A stretch of DNA of 64,000 nucleotides. Source: an uncultured Hyphomicrobiales bacterium (GTDB lineage Bacteria > Pseudomonadota > Alphaproteobacteria > Rhizobiales > Xanthobacteraceae). Where the stretch lies: positions 1 to 64,000 of the forward strand of contig CAIYTE010000053.1 in NCBI GenBank assembly GCA_903929045.1, written 5' to 3'. Below are positions 39,195-47,959 of the stretch, piece by piece (within the stretch, counting starts at the first letter, position 1; every line of letters begins with the position of its first letter). Under the pieces are notes generated by a model. That model was not told the origin of the DNA and did no database searches. It saw nothing but the letters and a program-made list of their open reading frames with translations. Made by a program: the position numbers and the translations under genes.

Positions 39195-40096
39195 AGGCCG
39201 ACCTCGGCTGCGACCTGTTCGACCTTTTCCTCGTGGACGCCGAGGTAGGCGGCGATCACCTTCGGATCGTTGCGCACTTCGTCCGGCACGCCGTCGGCGA
39301 TCTTGACGCCGTAGTCGAGCACGACGAGGTGGTCGGAGATTTCCATCACCACCGACATGTCGTGCTCGATCAGCAGGATCGAGATGCCGTGTTCGGCGCG
39401 GATGGTGAGCAGCAACTCGTTGAGCTCGCCGCTCTCGCGCGGATTGAGGCCCGCGGCCGGCTCGTCGAGACAGAGCAACACCGGATCGGTGCACATGGCG
39501 CGCGCGATTTCGAGACGCCGTTGCGCGCCATAGGGCAGGTCGCCTGCCGGATCGTCGGCACGCGCCAGCAGGCCGACGCGGTCGAGCCACAGCCGCGCCT
39601 TGTCGATGGCGGCGCGTTCGGCGGCGCCATAGGTCGGAAAGCCGAAGACGCCGAGCAGGGTGTAGCCGGACGCGAGCATCAGGCTGTTGTGCTGCGCCAC
39701 CATCAGGTTCTCCAGCACGGTCATGCCGGCGAAGAGGCGGATGTTCTGGAAGGTGCGGGCGACGCGCGCCTGTTGCGTGACGAGATAATCGGGCAGGCGT
39801 TCGAGCTGGAACAGCGCGCCGTCGCTGCGGCGCAGTTTGCGGCCGCCGTTTTCGGTCAGGGTGTCGAGATCGCCCCATACAGACGGCGCGCCGTGGCGCA
39901 GGCCGAGACGGCCCTCGGTCGGCTTGTAGAAGCCGGTGATGCAATTGAAGACGGTGGTCTTGCCGGCGCCGTTCGGCCCGATCAGCGCGGTGATGTCGCC
40001 TTCGTTGGCCTCGAACGACAGATCGTCGACCGCCACCAGCCCGCCGAAGCGCATGGTGAGGTGCTCGACCTTGAGAATAGCGTCGCCCTTGGCCAT
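39191..40096 (-). CDS. livG: Branched-chain amino acid ABC transporter ATPase LivG
   Basis: The 301-residue ATPase has Walker A GPNGAGKTTVF (40-50), Q-loop ARTFQNIRLF, a weak signature PYGAQRRLEIARAM in place of LSGGQ, and Walker B VLLCLDEPAAGLNP. A ~45-residue insertion (65-108, including LERLPDYLVTQQ) between Walker A and the Q-loop makes it longer than E. coli LivG; I believe this is a known alphaproteobacterial subtype. It overlaps livM by one base (TGATG). Confidence 0.96.
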   Translation of the reverse strand: MAKGDAILKVEHLTMRFGGLVAVDDLSFEANEGDITALIGPNGAGKTTVFNCITGFYKPTEGRLGLRHGAPSVWGDLDTLTENGGRKLRRSDGALFQLERLPDYLVTQQARVARTFQNIRLFAGMTVLENLMVAQHNSLMLASGYTLLGVFGFPTYGAAERAAIDKARLWLDRVGLLARADDPAGDLPYGAQRRLEIARAMCTDPVLLCLDEPAAGLNPRESGELNELLLTIRAEHGISILLIEHDMSVVMEISDHLVVLDYGVKIADGVPDEVRNDPKVIAAYLGVHEEKVEQVAAEVGL

Positions 40097-41688
40097 CAGC
40101 CGTGACCCTCTTTGACGAGGTCGGCGCCGATGGTCTTGCGCTCTTTGAGAAAGAGCGAAGCGGTGCGCGACGAGATCAGGCCGCGCGGGCGGAACACCAT
40201 GATCAGCACCATGGCGAAGCCGAAGATCAGCATGCGGTACTGCGTCGGGTCGAAGGTCTCGCCGAAGATCTGCTTGAGGAAATCGAGCTCGCGCATGATC
40301 TCGGTGCCGCCGACCATGACAATCGCGGCGATGGCCACGCCGATTTGGCTGCCCATGCCGCCGAGCACGACGATGGCGACGATGCTGGCCGACTCCAGGA
40401 AGGTGAACGAGTCCGGCGAGATGAAGCCCTGCCGCGCCGCGAAGAACGATCCGGCGAAACCGGCGAACATGGCGCCGGTCGCGAAGGCGGTGAGCTTGGT
40501 GTTGGTGGTGTTGATGCCGAGCGAGCGGCAGGCGATTTCGTCCTCGCGCAGCGCTTCCCAGGCCCGGCCGACGGGGAGGCGGCGCATACGCAGCGTGACG
40601 AAGGCGGTAAGGAAAGCGAGCGCCAGGATGACGTAATAGAGAAAGATGGTGCGGTAGATCGGCGAAAACTCAAGCCCGAGCAGCGCGGCAAAGCCGTCGT
40701 CATTGGCGTTGAACGGAATGCCGAAGAAGGTCGGCCGCGGAATGCCGCTGATGCCGGCATAGCCGCCGGTGAGGTCGACCCAGTTGATCAGGACGAGGCG
40801 GATCATTTCGCCGAAGGCCAGCGTTACGATGGCGAGATAATCGCCGCGCAGGCGCAGCACCGGAAAGCCGAGCAGGATGCCCCAGAACGACGCCAGCACG
40901 CCGGCGATCGGCAGCAGAATCCAGAATGACATGCCGAATTCCTTGGCGAACAGCGCGTACGAATACGCGCCGACGGCGTAGAACGCGACGTAACCGAGAT
41001 CGAGCAGGCCGGCGAGACCGACGACGATGTTCAGGCCCCAGCCGAGCATGATGTAGATCAGGATCTGGATGCCGAAATTGTCGATCCATTTGATCGACGC
41101 GCCGAAGCCGACCGCGAAGACGATGATGATCGGATAAACGACGAGGAAGCCCGCGCTCGCCGGCGTCGTCAGGCGCGCGACACTGGGCAGGCCTTTGTCG
41201 CCGCCGCGCAGCAGAACGAAGGCGAGCCCGAGGAAGAACACAGCGAGCAGCGCGCTGGCAACGAGATTGAAAGCGGGGCCGGCGCCGGGCTCCAGGATCA
41301 GCGCGCGGACAAGATAGATCGCGCGGCCGGCGAAGATGAGCCCGGTCAGGCCGACGATGAAACCTGAACACAAGGCCGTCCATTTGGCGAACCAGCGCGG
41401 CCACGTCATCTCCTCCGCAGGCGCGGGCGCACGCAACGCGCGGCGGCGCAGCCAGGGCTCGACCGAGAGCGCATAGAAAAGCCGGCCGAAGCCGGCGATG
41501 CCGACAAAGGCGAACAGCAGCGGCCAGCGCGTCGTCAGTTCCAGTTCGTTACGGATATTGGTGACGGTGAGAAAGCCGATCAGCGGCAGCAGCAGGCCGA
41601 AGGCGAGCAGGGCGGTGATGCCGGCATCGCGAAAGGCGCGGGCGAGCGGACTGCGTACGCGAGGCGCATGATGTGATCCGTCCGTCAT
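40096..41688 (-). CDS. livM: Branched-chain amino acid ABC transporter permease LivM
   Basis: The 530-residue permease has an extended N-terminal region with about four extra hydrophobic segments before the conserved LivM core. The core includes LNIVVGLAGLLDLGYVAFYAVGAY, LRLRGDYLAIVTLAFGEM (the ATPase-contacting loop is RAWEALREDEIACRSLG) and SIVAIVVLGGMGSQIGV. E. coli LivM is ~425 residues. Its start codon overlaps the stop of a DUF559 gene, an unusual neighbour. Confidence 0.95.
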   Translation of the reverse strand: MTDGSHHAPRVRSPLARAFRDAGITALLAFGLLLPLIGFLTVTNIRNELELTTRWPLLFAFVGIAGFGRLFYALSVEPWLRRRALRAPAPAEEMTWPRWFAKWTALCSGFIVGLTGLIFAGRAIYLVRALILEPGAGPAFNLVASALLAVFFLGLAFVLLRGGDKGLPSVARLTTPASAGFLVVYPIIIVFAVGFGASIKWIDNFGIQILIYIMLGWGLNIVVGLAGLLDLGYVAFYAVGAYSYALFAKEFGMSFWILLPIAGVLASFWGILLGFPVLRLRGDYLAIVTLAFGEMIRLVLINWVDLTGGYAGISGIPRPTFFGIPFNANDDGFAALLGLEFSPIYRTIFLYYVILALAFLTAFVTLRMRRLPVGRAWEALREDEIACRSLGINTTNTKLTAFATGAMFAGFAGSFFAARQGFISPDSFTFLESASIVAIVVLGGMGSQIGVAIAAIVMVGGTEIMRELDFLKQIFGETFDPTQYRMLIFGFAMVLIMVFRPRGLISSRTASLFLKERKTIGADLVKEGHG

Positions 41689-42101
41689 CGACGCGGCCGG
41701 CTGGGGGCAATTTTCCCTCCCCCCTTGCGGGGGAGGGTTAGGGAGGGGGGTATGCTACTGACGTGCTGCGCGATTACTTCAAGAACGCCATCGATGTTGG
41801 ACATCACGTCGTTATTCCAAAAGCGAAGCACTTCGAAGCCTTGAGCATTAAGCCAGGCATCGCGCTTTGCATCACTCGCACTTTCGACATGTTGACCGCC
41901 GTCGAGTTCGACGATCAGCCGGGCCCGGTGGCAAACGAAATCTGCAATATAGGGCCCGATCGGGACCTGACGTCGAAACGATATCCCGTCGAGACGATGC
42001 GCACGCAGGCGTGACCACAAACGCGTTTCGGCATCCGTCATATCACTGCGAAGCCGTCGCGCGTTCGAACGTTGCCGTGAAATGATGTTTCTGTGCGGCA
42101 T
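41685..42101 (-). CDS. DUF559 endonuclease-like protein inserted in the liv operon
   Basis: The 138-residue protein is a complete DUF559 domain (PD-(D/E)XK-like, related to Vsr-type nucleases): TDAETRLWSRLRAHRL, FRRQVPIGPYIADFVC, the catalytic LIVELDGGQHVE (65-72) and EVLRFWNNDVMSNIDGVLE. The active-site residues look intact. Its Shine-Dalgarno (GGGAGGGGGG) and its C-terminal ~20 residues (SLTLPRKGGGKIAPS) are encoded by two palindromic repeats that bracket the gene. The stop overlaps the livM ATG (ATGA). It sits between livH and livM, where other bacteria have no gene. Confidence 0.88.
   Translation of the reverse strand: MPHRNIISRQRSNARRLRSDMTDAETRLWSRLRAHRLDGISFRRQVPIGPYIADFVCHRARLIVELDGGQHVESASDAKRDAWLNAQGFEVLRFWNNDVMSNIDGVLEVIAQHVSSIPPSLTLPRKGGGKIAPSRPRR
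41715..41751. repeat. CCTCCCCC-family palindromic element, copy 1
   Basis: CCCTCCCCC (41715-41723) pairs with GGGGGAGGG (41729-41737) around CTTGC, followed by TTAGGGAGGGGGG. It overlaps the 3' end of the DUF559 coding sequence. Related copies are at 42104-42155, 59673-59711 and 59755-59813. Confidence 0.88.
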
Positions 42102-42103
42102 TT

Positions 42104-42155
42104 ACCCCCCTCCCGGTCCGCTGCGCGGACCGACCTCCCCCGCAAGGGGGGAGGT
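42104..42155. repeat. CCTCCCCC-family palindromic element, copy 2
   Basis: It contains the hairpins GGTCCGC-TGC-GCGGACC (42115-42131) and CCTCCCCC-GCAAG-GGGGGAGG (42134-42154). The left end CCCCCCTCCC is, on the reverse strand, the ribosome-binding site of the DUF559 gene. It is in inverted orientation relative to copy 1, so the gene is bracketed. Confidence 0.88.
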
Positions 42156-42186
42156 GAAGGAAGTGAATGCGGCGCCCACCGTCATC

Positions 42187-43104
<918 letters not shown>

Positions 43105-43328
43105 GCGCGCGCTTCGCCCCTGCAACGCTCGCCCGGCGACGACCGATGGTTCAATATCATAGGCTTAACAGGGACTTGTGCAGGCGGCAACGCCGCGGTT
43201 CCGCGGCTTGTTATTAAGTCGGCGCGGCCTGTTTCGCTCAGGCGGGCACTGCAGCGGCAATGTGGCGGGACGATGCTTTTGGCGAACATTAAATCGCGTG
43301 TTCCGGCCGGTTTGAATGGGTTCCATCA
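43105..43328. other. Non-coding gap upstream of livH and of the Gln-rich gene
   Basis: The gap between divergent genes must hold the liv promoter, but none is clear. A symmetric GCCGCGG-TT-CCGCGGC (43192-43207) can form a hairpin or be a binding site. The right end holds an EcfG-type promoter, listed separately. Confidence 0.45.
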
Positions 43329-43353
43329 GGAACGATGTTTTTCACCGCACGTT
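43329..43353 (+). promoter_or_regulatory. EcfG (general stress response) promoter
   Basis: GGAAC (43329-43333), 16 bases, CGTT (43350-43353) exactly fits the alphaproteobacterial sigma-EcfG consensus GGAAC-N16/17-CGTT. The expected start site near 43360 leaves a ~60-nt leader before the Gln-rich small protein. The match is seen directly; its use by EcfG is inferred. Confidence 0.72.
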
Positions 43354-43422
43354 GTCAGAGCGGCACGAGATTTCGGAGGCGCTCTCCGGGTTCAAAAGCC
43401 GACAACGTTGGAGAATGAAAAC

Positions 43423-43581
43423 ATGAGCCAGAACCAAAATCCCAACCAGAAGCCGGGTCAACAGCAGCAGGGCGGCCAACACGGCGGTCAGCAGGGTGGC
43501 GGTGGTCAACAGAGTGGTGGCCAGAAGCCGGGCCAGCAGCAGCAGGGCCAGCCTGACAAGCAGGGCGGCCAGAGCCGCTAG
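43423..43581 (+). CDS. Gln/Gly-rich small protein, probable stress protein
   Basis: The 52-residue low-complexity, hydrophilic protein is made almost entirely of Gln, Gly, Asn, Pro and Lys, with a near-duplicated NQKPGQQQQGG / GQKPGQQQQGQ unit. There is no hydrophobic core, so it should be disordered, like hydrophilin/LEA-type desiccation proteins. GGAG lies ahead of the ATG, an EcfG-type promoter upstream and a terminator downstream, so this is a compact monocistronic unit. It belongs to no family I can name. Confidence 0.72.
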   Translation: MSQNQNPNQKPGQQQQGGQHGGQQGGGGQQSGGQKPGQQQQGQPDKQGGQSR

Positions 43582-43619
43582 CTCGCTTCTCGATTTCTGA
43601 GCAAACTCCAATCGAAAGG

Positions 43620-43645
43620 AGCCCCGCCTCAAGGTGGGGCTTTTT
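43620..43645 (+). terminator. Rho-independent terminator after the Gln-rich gene
   Basis: AGCCCCGCC (43620-43628) pairs with GGTGGGGCT (43633-43641) with one G-U, around TCAA and followed by TTTT. Confidence 0.92.
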
Positions 43646-43773
43646 CGTATGCGCATTCATTCCCGCGGCCATTAAGGTTGAGCGACGGGCTTAACCGGTA
43701 AGGTAAAGCCTTGGTTTGTTTTGAAATTAAGATTTGATGCGCCTACCCGTTGAATCAAACGGGGGAGTCGCAC

Positions 43774-44295
43774 ATGCGGAAAGTCTCAGGCGCTACGGTT
43801 GCCGTGATCATGGCCATCGCGCTGTATTTCACGCTGTTCTGGGGCTACGACGCGCTGCGCATGCTGACCTCGCCGACTTACGGCCTTGAGGACGTGTGGC
43901 GCTCGCAATTCGTGTTCGGCATTGGCCGCGTGTTCGGTCTGTCGCCGATGGGCCTGATCCAGCTCGCGGCCTTCTTCGGCACCGTCAAACTCGCCGTCGC
44001 TTTCTTCTGCGCCCTTCATCTCATCGACCGCGCCCGCAGCCTCGCCAGCGGCAAGAAGCCGTCGACCGAAGTTCTCGAGGGCGGTCTCGCGCTCGTCGTG
44101 TTGATTTCGGTGTTCTCGGCCGGCCCAGCGCTGTGGTCGCACAACACCGAACTGGTGCGCGACCAGATCATCCAGTTGGTGCTCGCGGGTCTCGCCGTCG
44201 CGCTCTGCCTGGTTGAGCGTAATTATCGCCGCGACACCGATCTCGTCGCGTCGGTGCGGTTGCCGGAAGGCGCCTCGTTCACGCCGTGGCGCTAA
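43774..44295 (+). CDS. Hypothetical membrane protein
   Basis: The 173-residue protein has about four hydrophobic helices (starting GATVAVIMAIALYFTLFWGY; later LIQLAAFFGTVKLAVAFFCA, LVVLISVFSAGPALW and IIQLVLAGLAVALCLV). I do not recognise a family. GGGGGAG precedes the ATG at 43774. It converges on the flavodoxin-like reductase gene. Confidence 0.7.
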   Translation: MRKVSGATVAVIMAIALYFTLFWGYDALRMLTSPTYGLEDVWRSQFVFGIGRVFGLSPMGLIQLAAFFGTVKLAVAFFCALHLIDRARSLASGKKPSTEVLEGGLALVVLISVFSAGPALWSHNTELVRDQIIQLVLAGLAVALCLVERNYRRDTDLVASVRLPEGASFTPWR

Positions 44296-44316
44296 AAGAA
44301 CTCGCGCAGCGAGCCA

Positions 44317-45390
44317 TCACTTCTGCCGCGGCTCCTTCAAGCCGCGGTCCGGCGGCTTCAGTTCGCCATTGCGAACCTGCCTGACCGATTGCACCACGGC
44401 GCTGGCCAGATTGCGCACGTCTTCCTGTGTCGCTGCGTCCTTGTCGAGATCGTCATGGCTGGTGGCATAGGGCGCCAGATAGCCGATGTAGCGGTTGAGC
44501 AGGGCCAGATGGCCCGCCGGGATCAATCCCATATCCTCGAGCCAGTCCGTGAGAATGCGGCGCAGGTTTTCCGCGCCCGCTGAATCGCCGTGGACAAAGA
44601 CGCCGAAGGTGCGGCCGGCGAGATGGCGCGGAAAATCCCAGCCGGCGAGTTCGATATCCTTCGCCTTCTTCGGATCCTTGCCGTGCGTCGAACTGGGATC
44701 GGCATTGCCGCCGTCGGCGCAGACCAGCCGGTCCATCATTGATTTGAACGCTGACGAAACCTGGTACCAGTTCACCGGCGCGATGATGAGGATGCCGTGT
44801 GCCGCCGCCCAGCGTGGATAGATTTCGTTCATCCAGTCGTTGTTCTGCTGCAGCGAGTGGTTTGGATAGCAGGAGCACGGCCAGTGACAGAGCGGCATCG
44901 CCGTCGAGACGCAGGACTTGCACGGATAGATGACGCGATTGAACTCCGCTGTCAGCACCGACAGGTCGAGCGTTTCGCATTCGAAGCCGGGCTCGCGGCG
45001 GATCACTTCTTCAGCAAGCTGAAGGAGCCGCCAGCTCTTCGACATTTCGCCGGGGCAGGTGTGTTCGTTGCGCGATGAGCCGTTGATGAGAAGAATGCGG
45101 GAGGCGCCGGACACGTCCGCATGGCGGCGTTGTGCGTCGTCAATCGCCTGCCTGGCCGCAATCCATTCAACCGAAAGATCATAGTCGGGATCGGCAAAAC
45201 CCGGACCGGCCTTGACGGTGCGCGGCGCCTTGCGGCTGTGACTGTAGCCGTCCCATGCGGCGTCGGCGACGCGGTCGAGCTCCGCCTGCAACGGCTCGAA
45301 GGCCGGATCGTAGAAGCGCGATAAAAACCGGCGCTTGAATTCCCGCTCGTCGAGTTTGACGGGCGGCATGCCTTTGCGGACGACGACCAT
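44317..45390 (-). CDS. Flavodoxin-fold NAD(P)H oxidoreductase with Cys cluster (ISF-like)
   Basis: This 357-residue protein has a ~95-residue N-terminal extension with no recognised domain. A flavodoxin-like fold follows from ILLINGSSRNEHTCPGEMSK (FMN phosphate loop) through ILIIAPVNWYQVSSAFKSMMDR and FGVFVHGDSAGAENLRR. A dense cysteine group, C157, C160, C168, C172 and C174 (PCKSC ... LCHWPCSC), resembles the cluster ligands of iron-sulfur flavoproteins. Role: reduction of a quinone or nitro/azo compound is possible but unproven. It lies upstream of no partner on the same strand except pcaC, 65 bp away. Confidence 0.78.
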   Translation of the reverse strand: MVVVRKGMPPVKLDEREFKRRFLSRFYDPAFEPLQAELDRVADAAWDGYSHSRKAPRTVKAGPGFADPDYDLSVEWIAARQAIDDAQRRHADVSGASRILLINGSSRNEHTCPGEMSKSWRLLQLAEEVIRREPGFECETLDLSVLTAEFNRVIYPCKSCVSTAMPLCHWPCSCYPNHSLQQNNDWMNEIYPRWAAAHGILIIAPVNWYQVSSAFKSMMDRLVCADGGNADPSSTHGKDPKKAKDIELAGWDFPRHLAGRTFGVFVHGDSAGAENLRRILTDWLEDMGLIPAGHLALLNRYIGYLAPYATSHDDLDKDAATQEDVRNLASAVVQSVRQVRNGELKPPDRGLKEPRQK

Positions 45391-45455
45391 GGCTGCTCCT
45401 GTTGATGGCGGAGCACCAACGCGCGAGACGGCCAAAGAGACGAGGGTGAGCCGGG

Positions 45456-45845
45456 TTATTTTGCCTTCTGGATCTCGGCGATGACGTCGCCGACTTCCTT
45501 GAAGGCGTGGTTGGCGGCCGGCACGCCGGCATAGATCGCCTGCTGCATGACGATTTCCTTGATGTCGTCCTGCGAGAAGCCGCCTTCGACCAAGGCCGCG
45601 CGCACATGCATGCGGAATTCGTCCCAGTGGCCGAGCGCCAGCATGGTGCCGATCACGAGGATGCGGCGCGTGCGCTCGTCGAAATGCGGCCGCGTCCAGA
45701 TCTCGCCCCACGCGGCGCGGGTGATGAACTCCTGGAATTCCGTTGTCAGGGGAGTCTTCTTGGCGTTGGCGCGATCGACCCACTCATTGCCCAGCACCTT
45801 GCGGCGTTGCGCCATGCCTTTGTCGTGGCGTTCCTTCTCGTCCAT
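45456..45845 (-). CDS. pcaC: 4-carboxymuconolactone decarboxylase
   Basis: The 129-residue carboxymuconolactone decarboxylase family protein has DEKERHDKGMAQRRKVLGNE, the characteristic start of PcaC. It then has FQEFITRAAWGEIWTRPHFD, RTRRILVIGTMLALGHWDEF, and the IMQQ-like IVMQQAIYAGVPAANHAF. It converts 4-carboxymuconolactone to 3-oxoadipate enol-lactone in the protocatechuate branch. ATG 45845 has GGAGG at good spacing; an ATG two codons upstream is poorer. The next enzyme, PcaD, is encoded 1.1 kb away. Confidence 0.9.
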   Translation of the reverse strand: MDEKERHDKGMAQRRKVLGNEWVDRANAKKTPLTTEFQEFITRAAWGEIWTRPHFDERTRRILVIGTMLALGHWDEFRMHVRAALVEGGFSQDDIKEIVMQQAIYAGVPAANHAFKEVGDVIAEIQKAK

Positions 45846-45921
45846 CGTCATCCTCCGCCGTTATTTGCATGGCGTGAAAATCGCCACGCGACGATTTCCT
45901 ACCACGATGATGAGGGTCACG

Positions 45922-45927
45922 TATAAT
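45922..45927 (+). promoter_or_regulatory. Consensus -10 box TATAAT upstream of a Bug receptor gene
   Basis: A perfect TATAAT, 40 bp before the ATG of the receptor gene and in the gap between divergent genes. I see no good -35 at 17 bp, so it may depend on an activator. Confidence 0.35.
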
Positions 45928-45966
45928 CGCTCCCAACAAAATATAACAAACGGCAGGGAGACAGGA

Positions 45967-46950
45967 ATGTTCGGGCTCAAGAGCACAGGCCGCAAGGCAG
46001 CGCTGACAGCGATGGTTGCGCTCTGCGCATTGATTTCACATCAGGCGCGCGCCGAATATCCCGAACGCCCCATTCGCATCGTTGTGCCGTTTGCGCCGGG
46101 CGGTGCCGCCGATACGTCGGCGCGATTGCTCAGCGGACCGCTCGCGGATGCTTTGAAGCAACCGGTCGTGGTCGAGAACCGCGCCGGCGCCGGCGGAAGC
46201 ATCGGCATCGCGCAAGCGGCAAAGACCGCGCCTGACGGCTACACCTTGCTGATCACCTCGAACGCCTATGTCATCAACTCGCTGCTCGACAAGCAGCAGC
46301 TCTACGATCCGATGAAGGACTTCAACTTCATCACCGAGATCAATGCGTCGCCCAATCTGGTGGTCGCCAATCCGAAAACCGGAATTACGTCATTCGCGGA
46401 TCTGCTCAAGCGCGCCAAGTCTGATCAGACGCCGCTTTTCTACGCAACCGCGGGCGTCGGGACGCCGTCTCATCTCGCCGGCGAACTGATCAAGATCCGC
46501 ACAGGCGTCAATATCCAGCACGTCGCATATTCGGGCGCGGGCCCCGCCACCATGGCGGTGCTCGGCACCGATGTGCCTCTGGCGATTTCGTCGCTGTCGG
46601 TGGTGCTGGCGCAGGTCAACGCCGGCGCACTGATTGGCATCGTGCAGACCGGTGATAAGCCGTGGCCCGGATTGGAGAAGGTGCCGACAGTCATCGACGC
46701 CAAGATCAAGGACGGCACGTCGGACGTCTTCCAGGCCTTCCTTGCACCCGTCGGCACGCCGAAGCCGATCCTGGATCGGCTCGAAAAGGAAATGCTGGCA
46801 ATTCTGGCGACGCCGGACATGAAAGAGAAGATGCTGCAAGCCGGATTCGTCGTTACCGCGCAGGGCGCGGACGCGCTGCGCAAGCGCGTGCTCGGCGACA
46901 TCGCCAAATACAAGGAAGTGATCGACAAGGCGGGCATCTCGGCCCGGTGA
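45967..46950 (+). CDS. Tripartite tricarboxylate transporter (Bug/TctC) periplasmic receptor
   Basis: The 327-residue periplasmic binding protein has a signal peptide ending QARA-EYP, then PERPIRIVVPFAPGGAADTSAR, QPVVVENRAGAGGSIGIAQA and HVAYSGAGPATMAVLGTDVP. It is flanked by pcaC and pcaD, both on the opposite strand, so its ligand may be an aromatic or lactone carboxylate. It is the second of three Bug receptors here without cognate membrane genes. Confidence 0.93.
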   Translation: MFGLKSTGRKAALTAMVALCALISHQARAEYPERPIRIVVPFAPGGAADTSARLLSGPLADALKQPVVVENRAGAGGSIGIAQAAKTAPDGYTLLITSNAYVINSLLDKQQLYDPMKDFNFITEINASPNLVVANPKTGITSFADLLKRAKSDQTPLFYATAGVGTPSHLAGELIKIRTGVNIQHVAYSGAGPATMAVLGTDVPLAISSLSVVLAQVNAGALIGIVQTGDKPWPGLEKVPTVIDAKIKDGTSDVFQAFLAPVGTPKPILDRLEKEMLAILATPDMKEKMLQAGFVVTAQGADALRKRVLGDIAKYKEVIDKAGISAR

Positions 46951-46979
46951 GCGGCCGCGCGCTCAGGTGCGCGACCGCT
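46950..46979. terminator. Hairpin between the Bug receptor and pcaD (convergent ends)
   Basis: AGCGG-C-CGCGC (46950-46960) pairs with GCGCG-A-CCGCT (46969-46979) with one mismatch. The short T-run is weak. Its place between convergent stops fits a shared terminator. Confidence 0.45.
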
Positions 46980-46989
46980 TTCGTGGCGG

Positions 46990-47769
46990 TCAGTTCTTGA
47001 GGAAGTTCAACACGAGCTCGGTGTAAGCCTTCGGCTGCTCGACATTGGCGATATGAGCGGCGTCGAGCGAGGCGACCTTGGCGCCCTTGATCGCCTTGGC
47101 GATGGCTTCGCCCTGCGCGGGCGGCGTCGCCGCGTCCTGCGCGCCGACGATCACCAAAGTCGGCGCCTTGATCGACGGATTGGAGGCGGTGAAGTCCATG
47201 TCGCGCACGGCTTCGCAGCAGCCGACATAGCCGACCGGATTGGACGACAGGAACATCGTGGTCATGCGGGCGATGACGTCGGGCGCGCGGTCGCGGAAGC
47301 CCTGGGTGAACCAGCGCTCCATGTTCGGCGCCACCAGCGGCTTAAGGCCGTTGTCGTGTACCGCCTTGATGCGCGAATTCCAGAACGTCTTGTCCGCATA
47401 GTGGAAGTTCGTATTCGACAGCACCAGCTTCTCGACACGGTCGGGCGCGTTGGCGCCGAGCCACTGACCGACCATGCCGCCCATCGACAGGCCGCACCAG
47501 TTGAAGGTCTTGATCTTGAGCGCGTCGGCGATGGCCAGCACGTCCTTGCCGAGACGCTCCATGGAGTAGGGGCCTTTCGGCGAGCCGGACTTGCCGTGGC
47601 CGCGGCGGTCGTAGCGCACGACGCGGAAATGCTTGCTCCACTCCGGGGTCTGGTCGTCCCACATATGCAGGTCGGTGCCGAGCGAGTTGGACAGGATCAA
47701 AACGGGTGCGCTGTCGTTTCCTGCAACCTCGACGTTGATCGGGCAGCCGTCGGCATCGATCATCGGCAT
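46990..47769 (-). CDS. pcaD: 3-oxoadipate enol-lactonase
   Basis: The 259-residue alpha/beta hydrolase has LSNSLGTDLHMWDDQ (oxyanion region), RYDRRGHGKSGSP, the nucleophile elbow CGLSMGGMVGQWLG, the acid in IVGAQDAATPP and the His in DAAHIANVEQP. This pattern is that of PcaD, which hydrolyses 3-oxoadipate enol-lactone to 3-oxoadipate. No pcaB, pcaG/H or pcaI/J is in the window, so this is a partial protocatechuate set. Confidence 0.9.
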   Translation of the reverse strand: MPMIDADGCPINVEVAGNDSAPVLILSNSLGTDLHMWDDQTPEWSKHFRVVRYDRRGHGKSGSPKGPYSMERLGKDVLAIADALKIKTFNWCGLSMGGMVGQWLGANAPDRVEKLVLSNTNFHYADKTFWNSRIKAVHDNGLKPLVAPNMERWFTQGFRDRAPDVIARMTTMFLSSNPVGYVGCCEAVRDMDFTASNPSIKAPTLVIVGAQDAATPPAQGEAIAKAIKGAKVASLDAAHIANVEQPKAYTELVLNFLKN

Positions 47770-47912
47770 GAATTCACTCCAGAGATGGCTTGTGGTTGTG
47801 GTGTGGCGTTAGGCGTCACCCATAAAGCGCCCCGGGACCGCTGCAAAGCTCTTTTCATGCGCGTCCGGAGGGCTTAAGTCGTGGGGCGAGAGGGCCGGAG
47901 GGCCCCGCCCAC

Positions 47913-47940
47913 ATTCCAGCACAGAAATTCCAGCACAGAA
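47913..47940 (+). repeat. Exact tandem duplication of 14 bp upstream of coxG
   Basis: ATTCCAGCACAGAA occurs twice in direct succession (47913-47926 and 47927-47940), followed by ATTC. It ends just before the AAGGAG ribosome-binding site of coxG. Confidence 0.9.
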
Positions 47941-47959
47941 ATTCAAGGAGACAGCGCCA

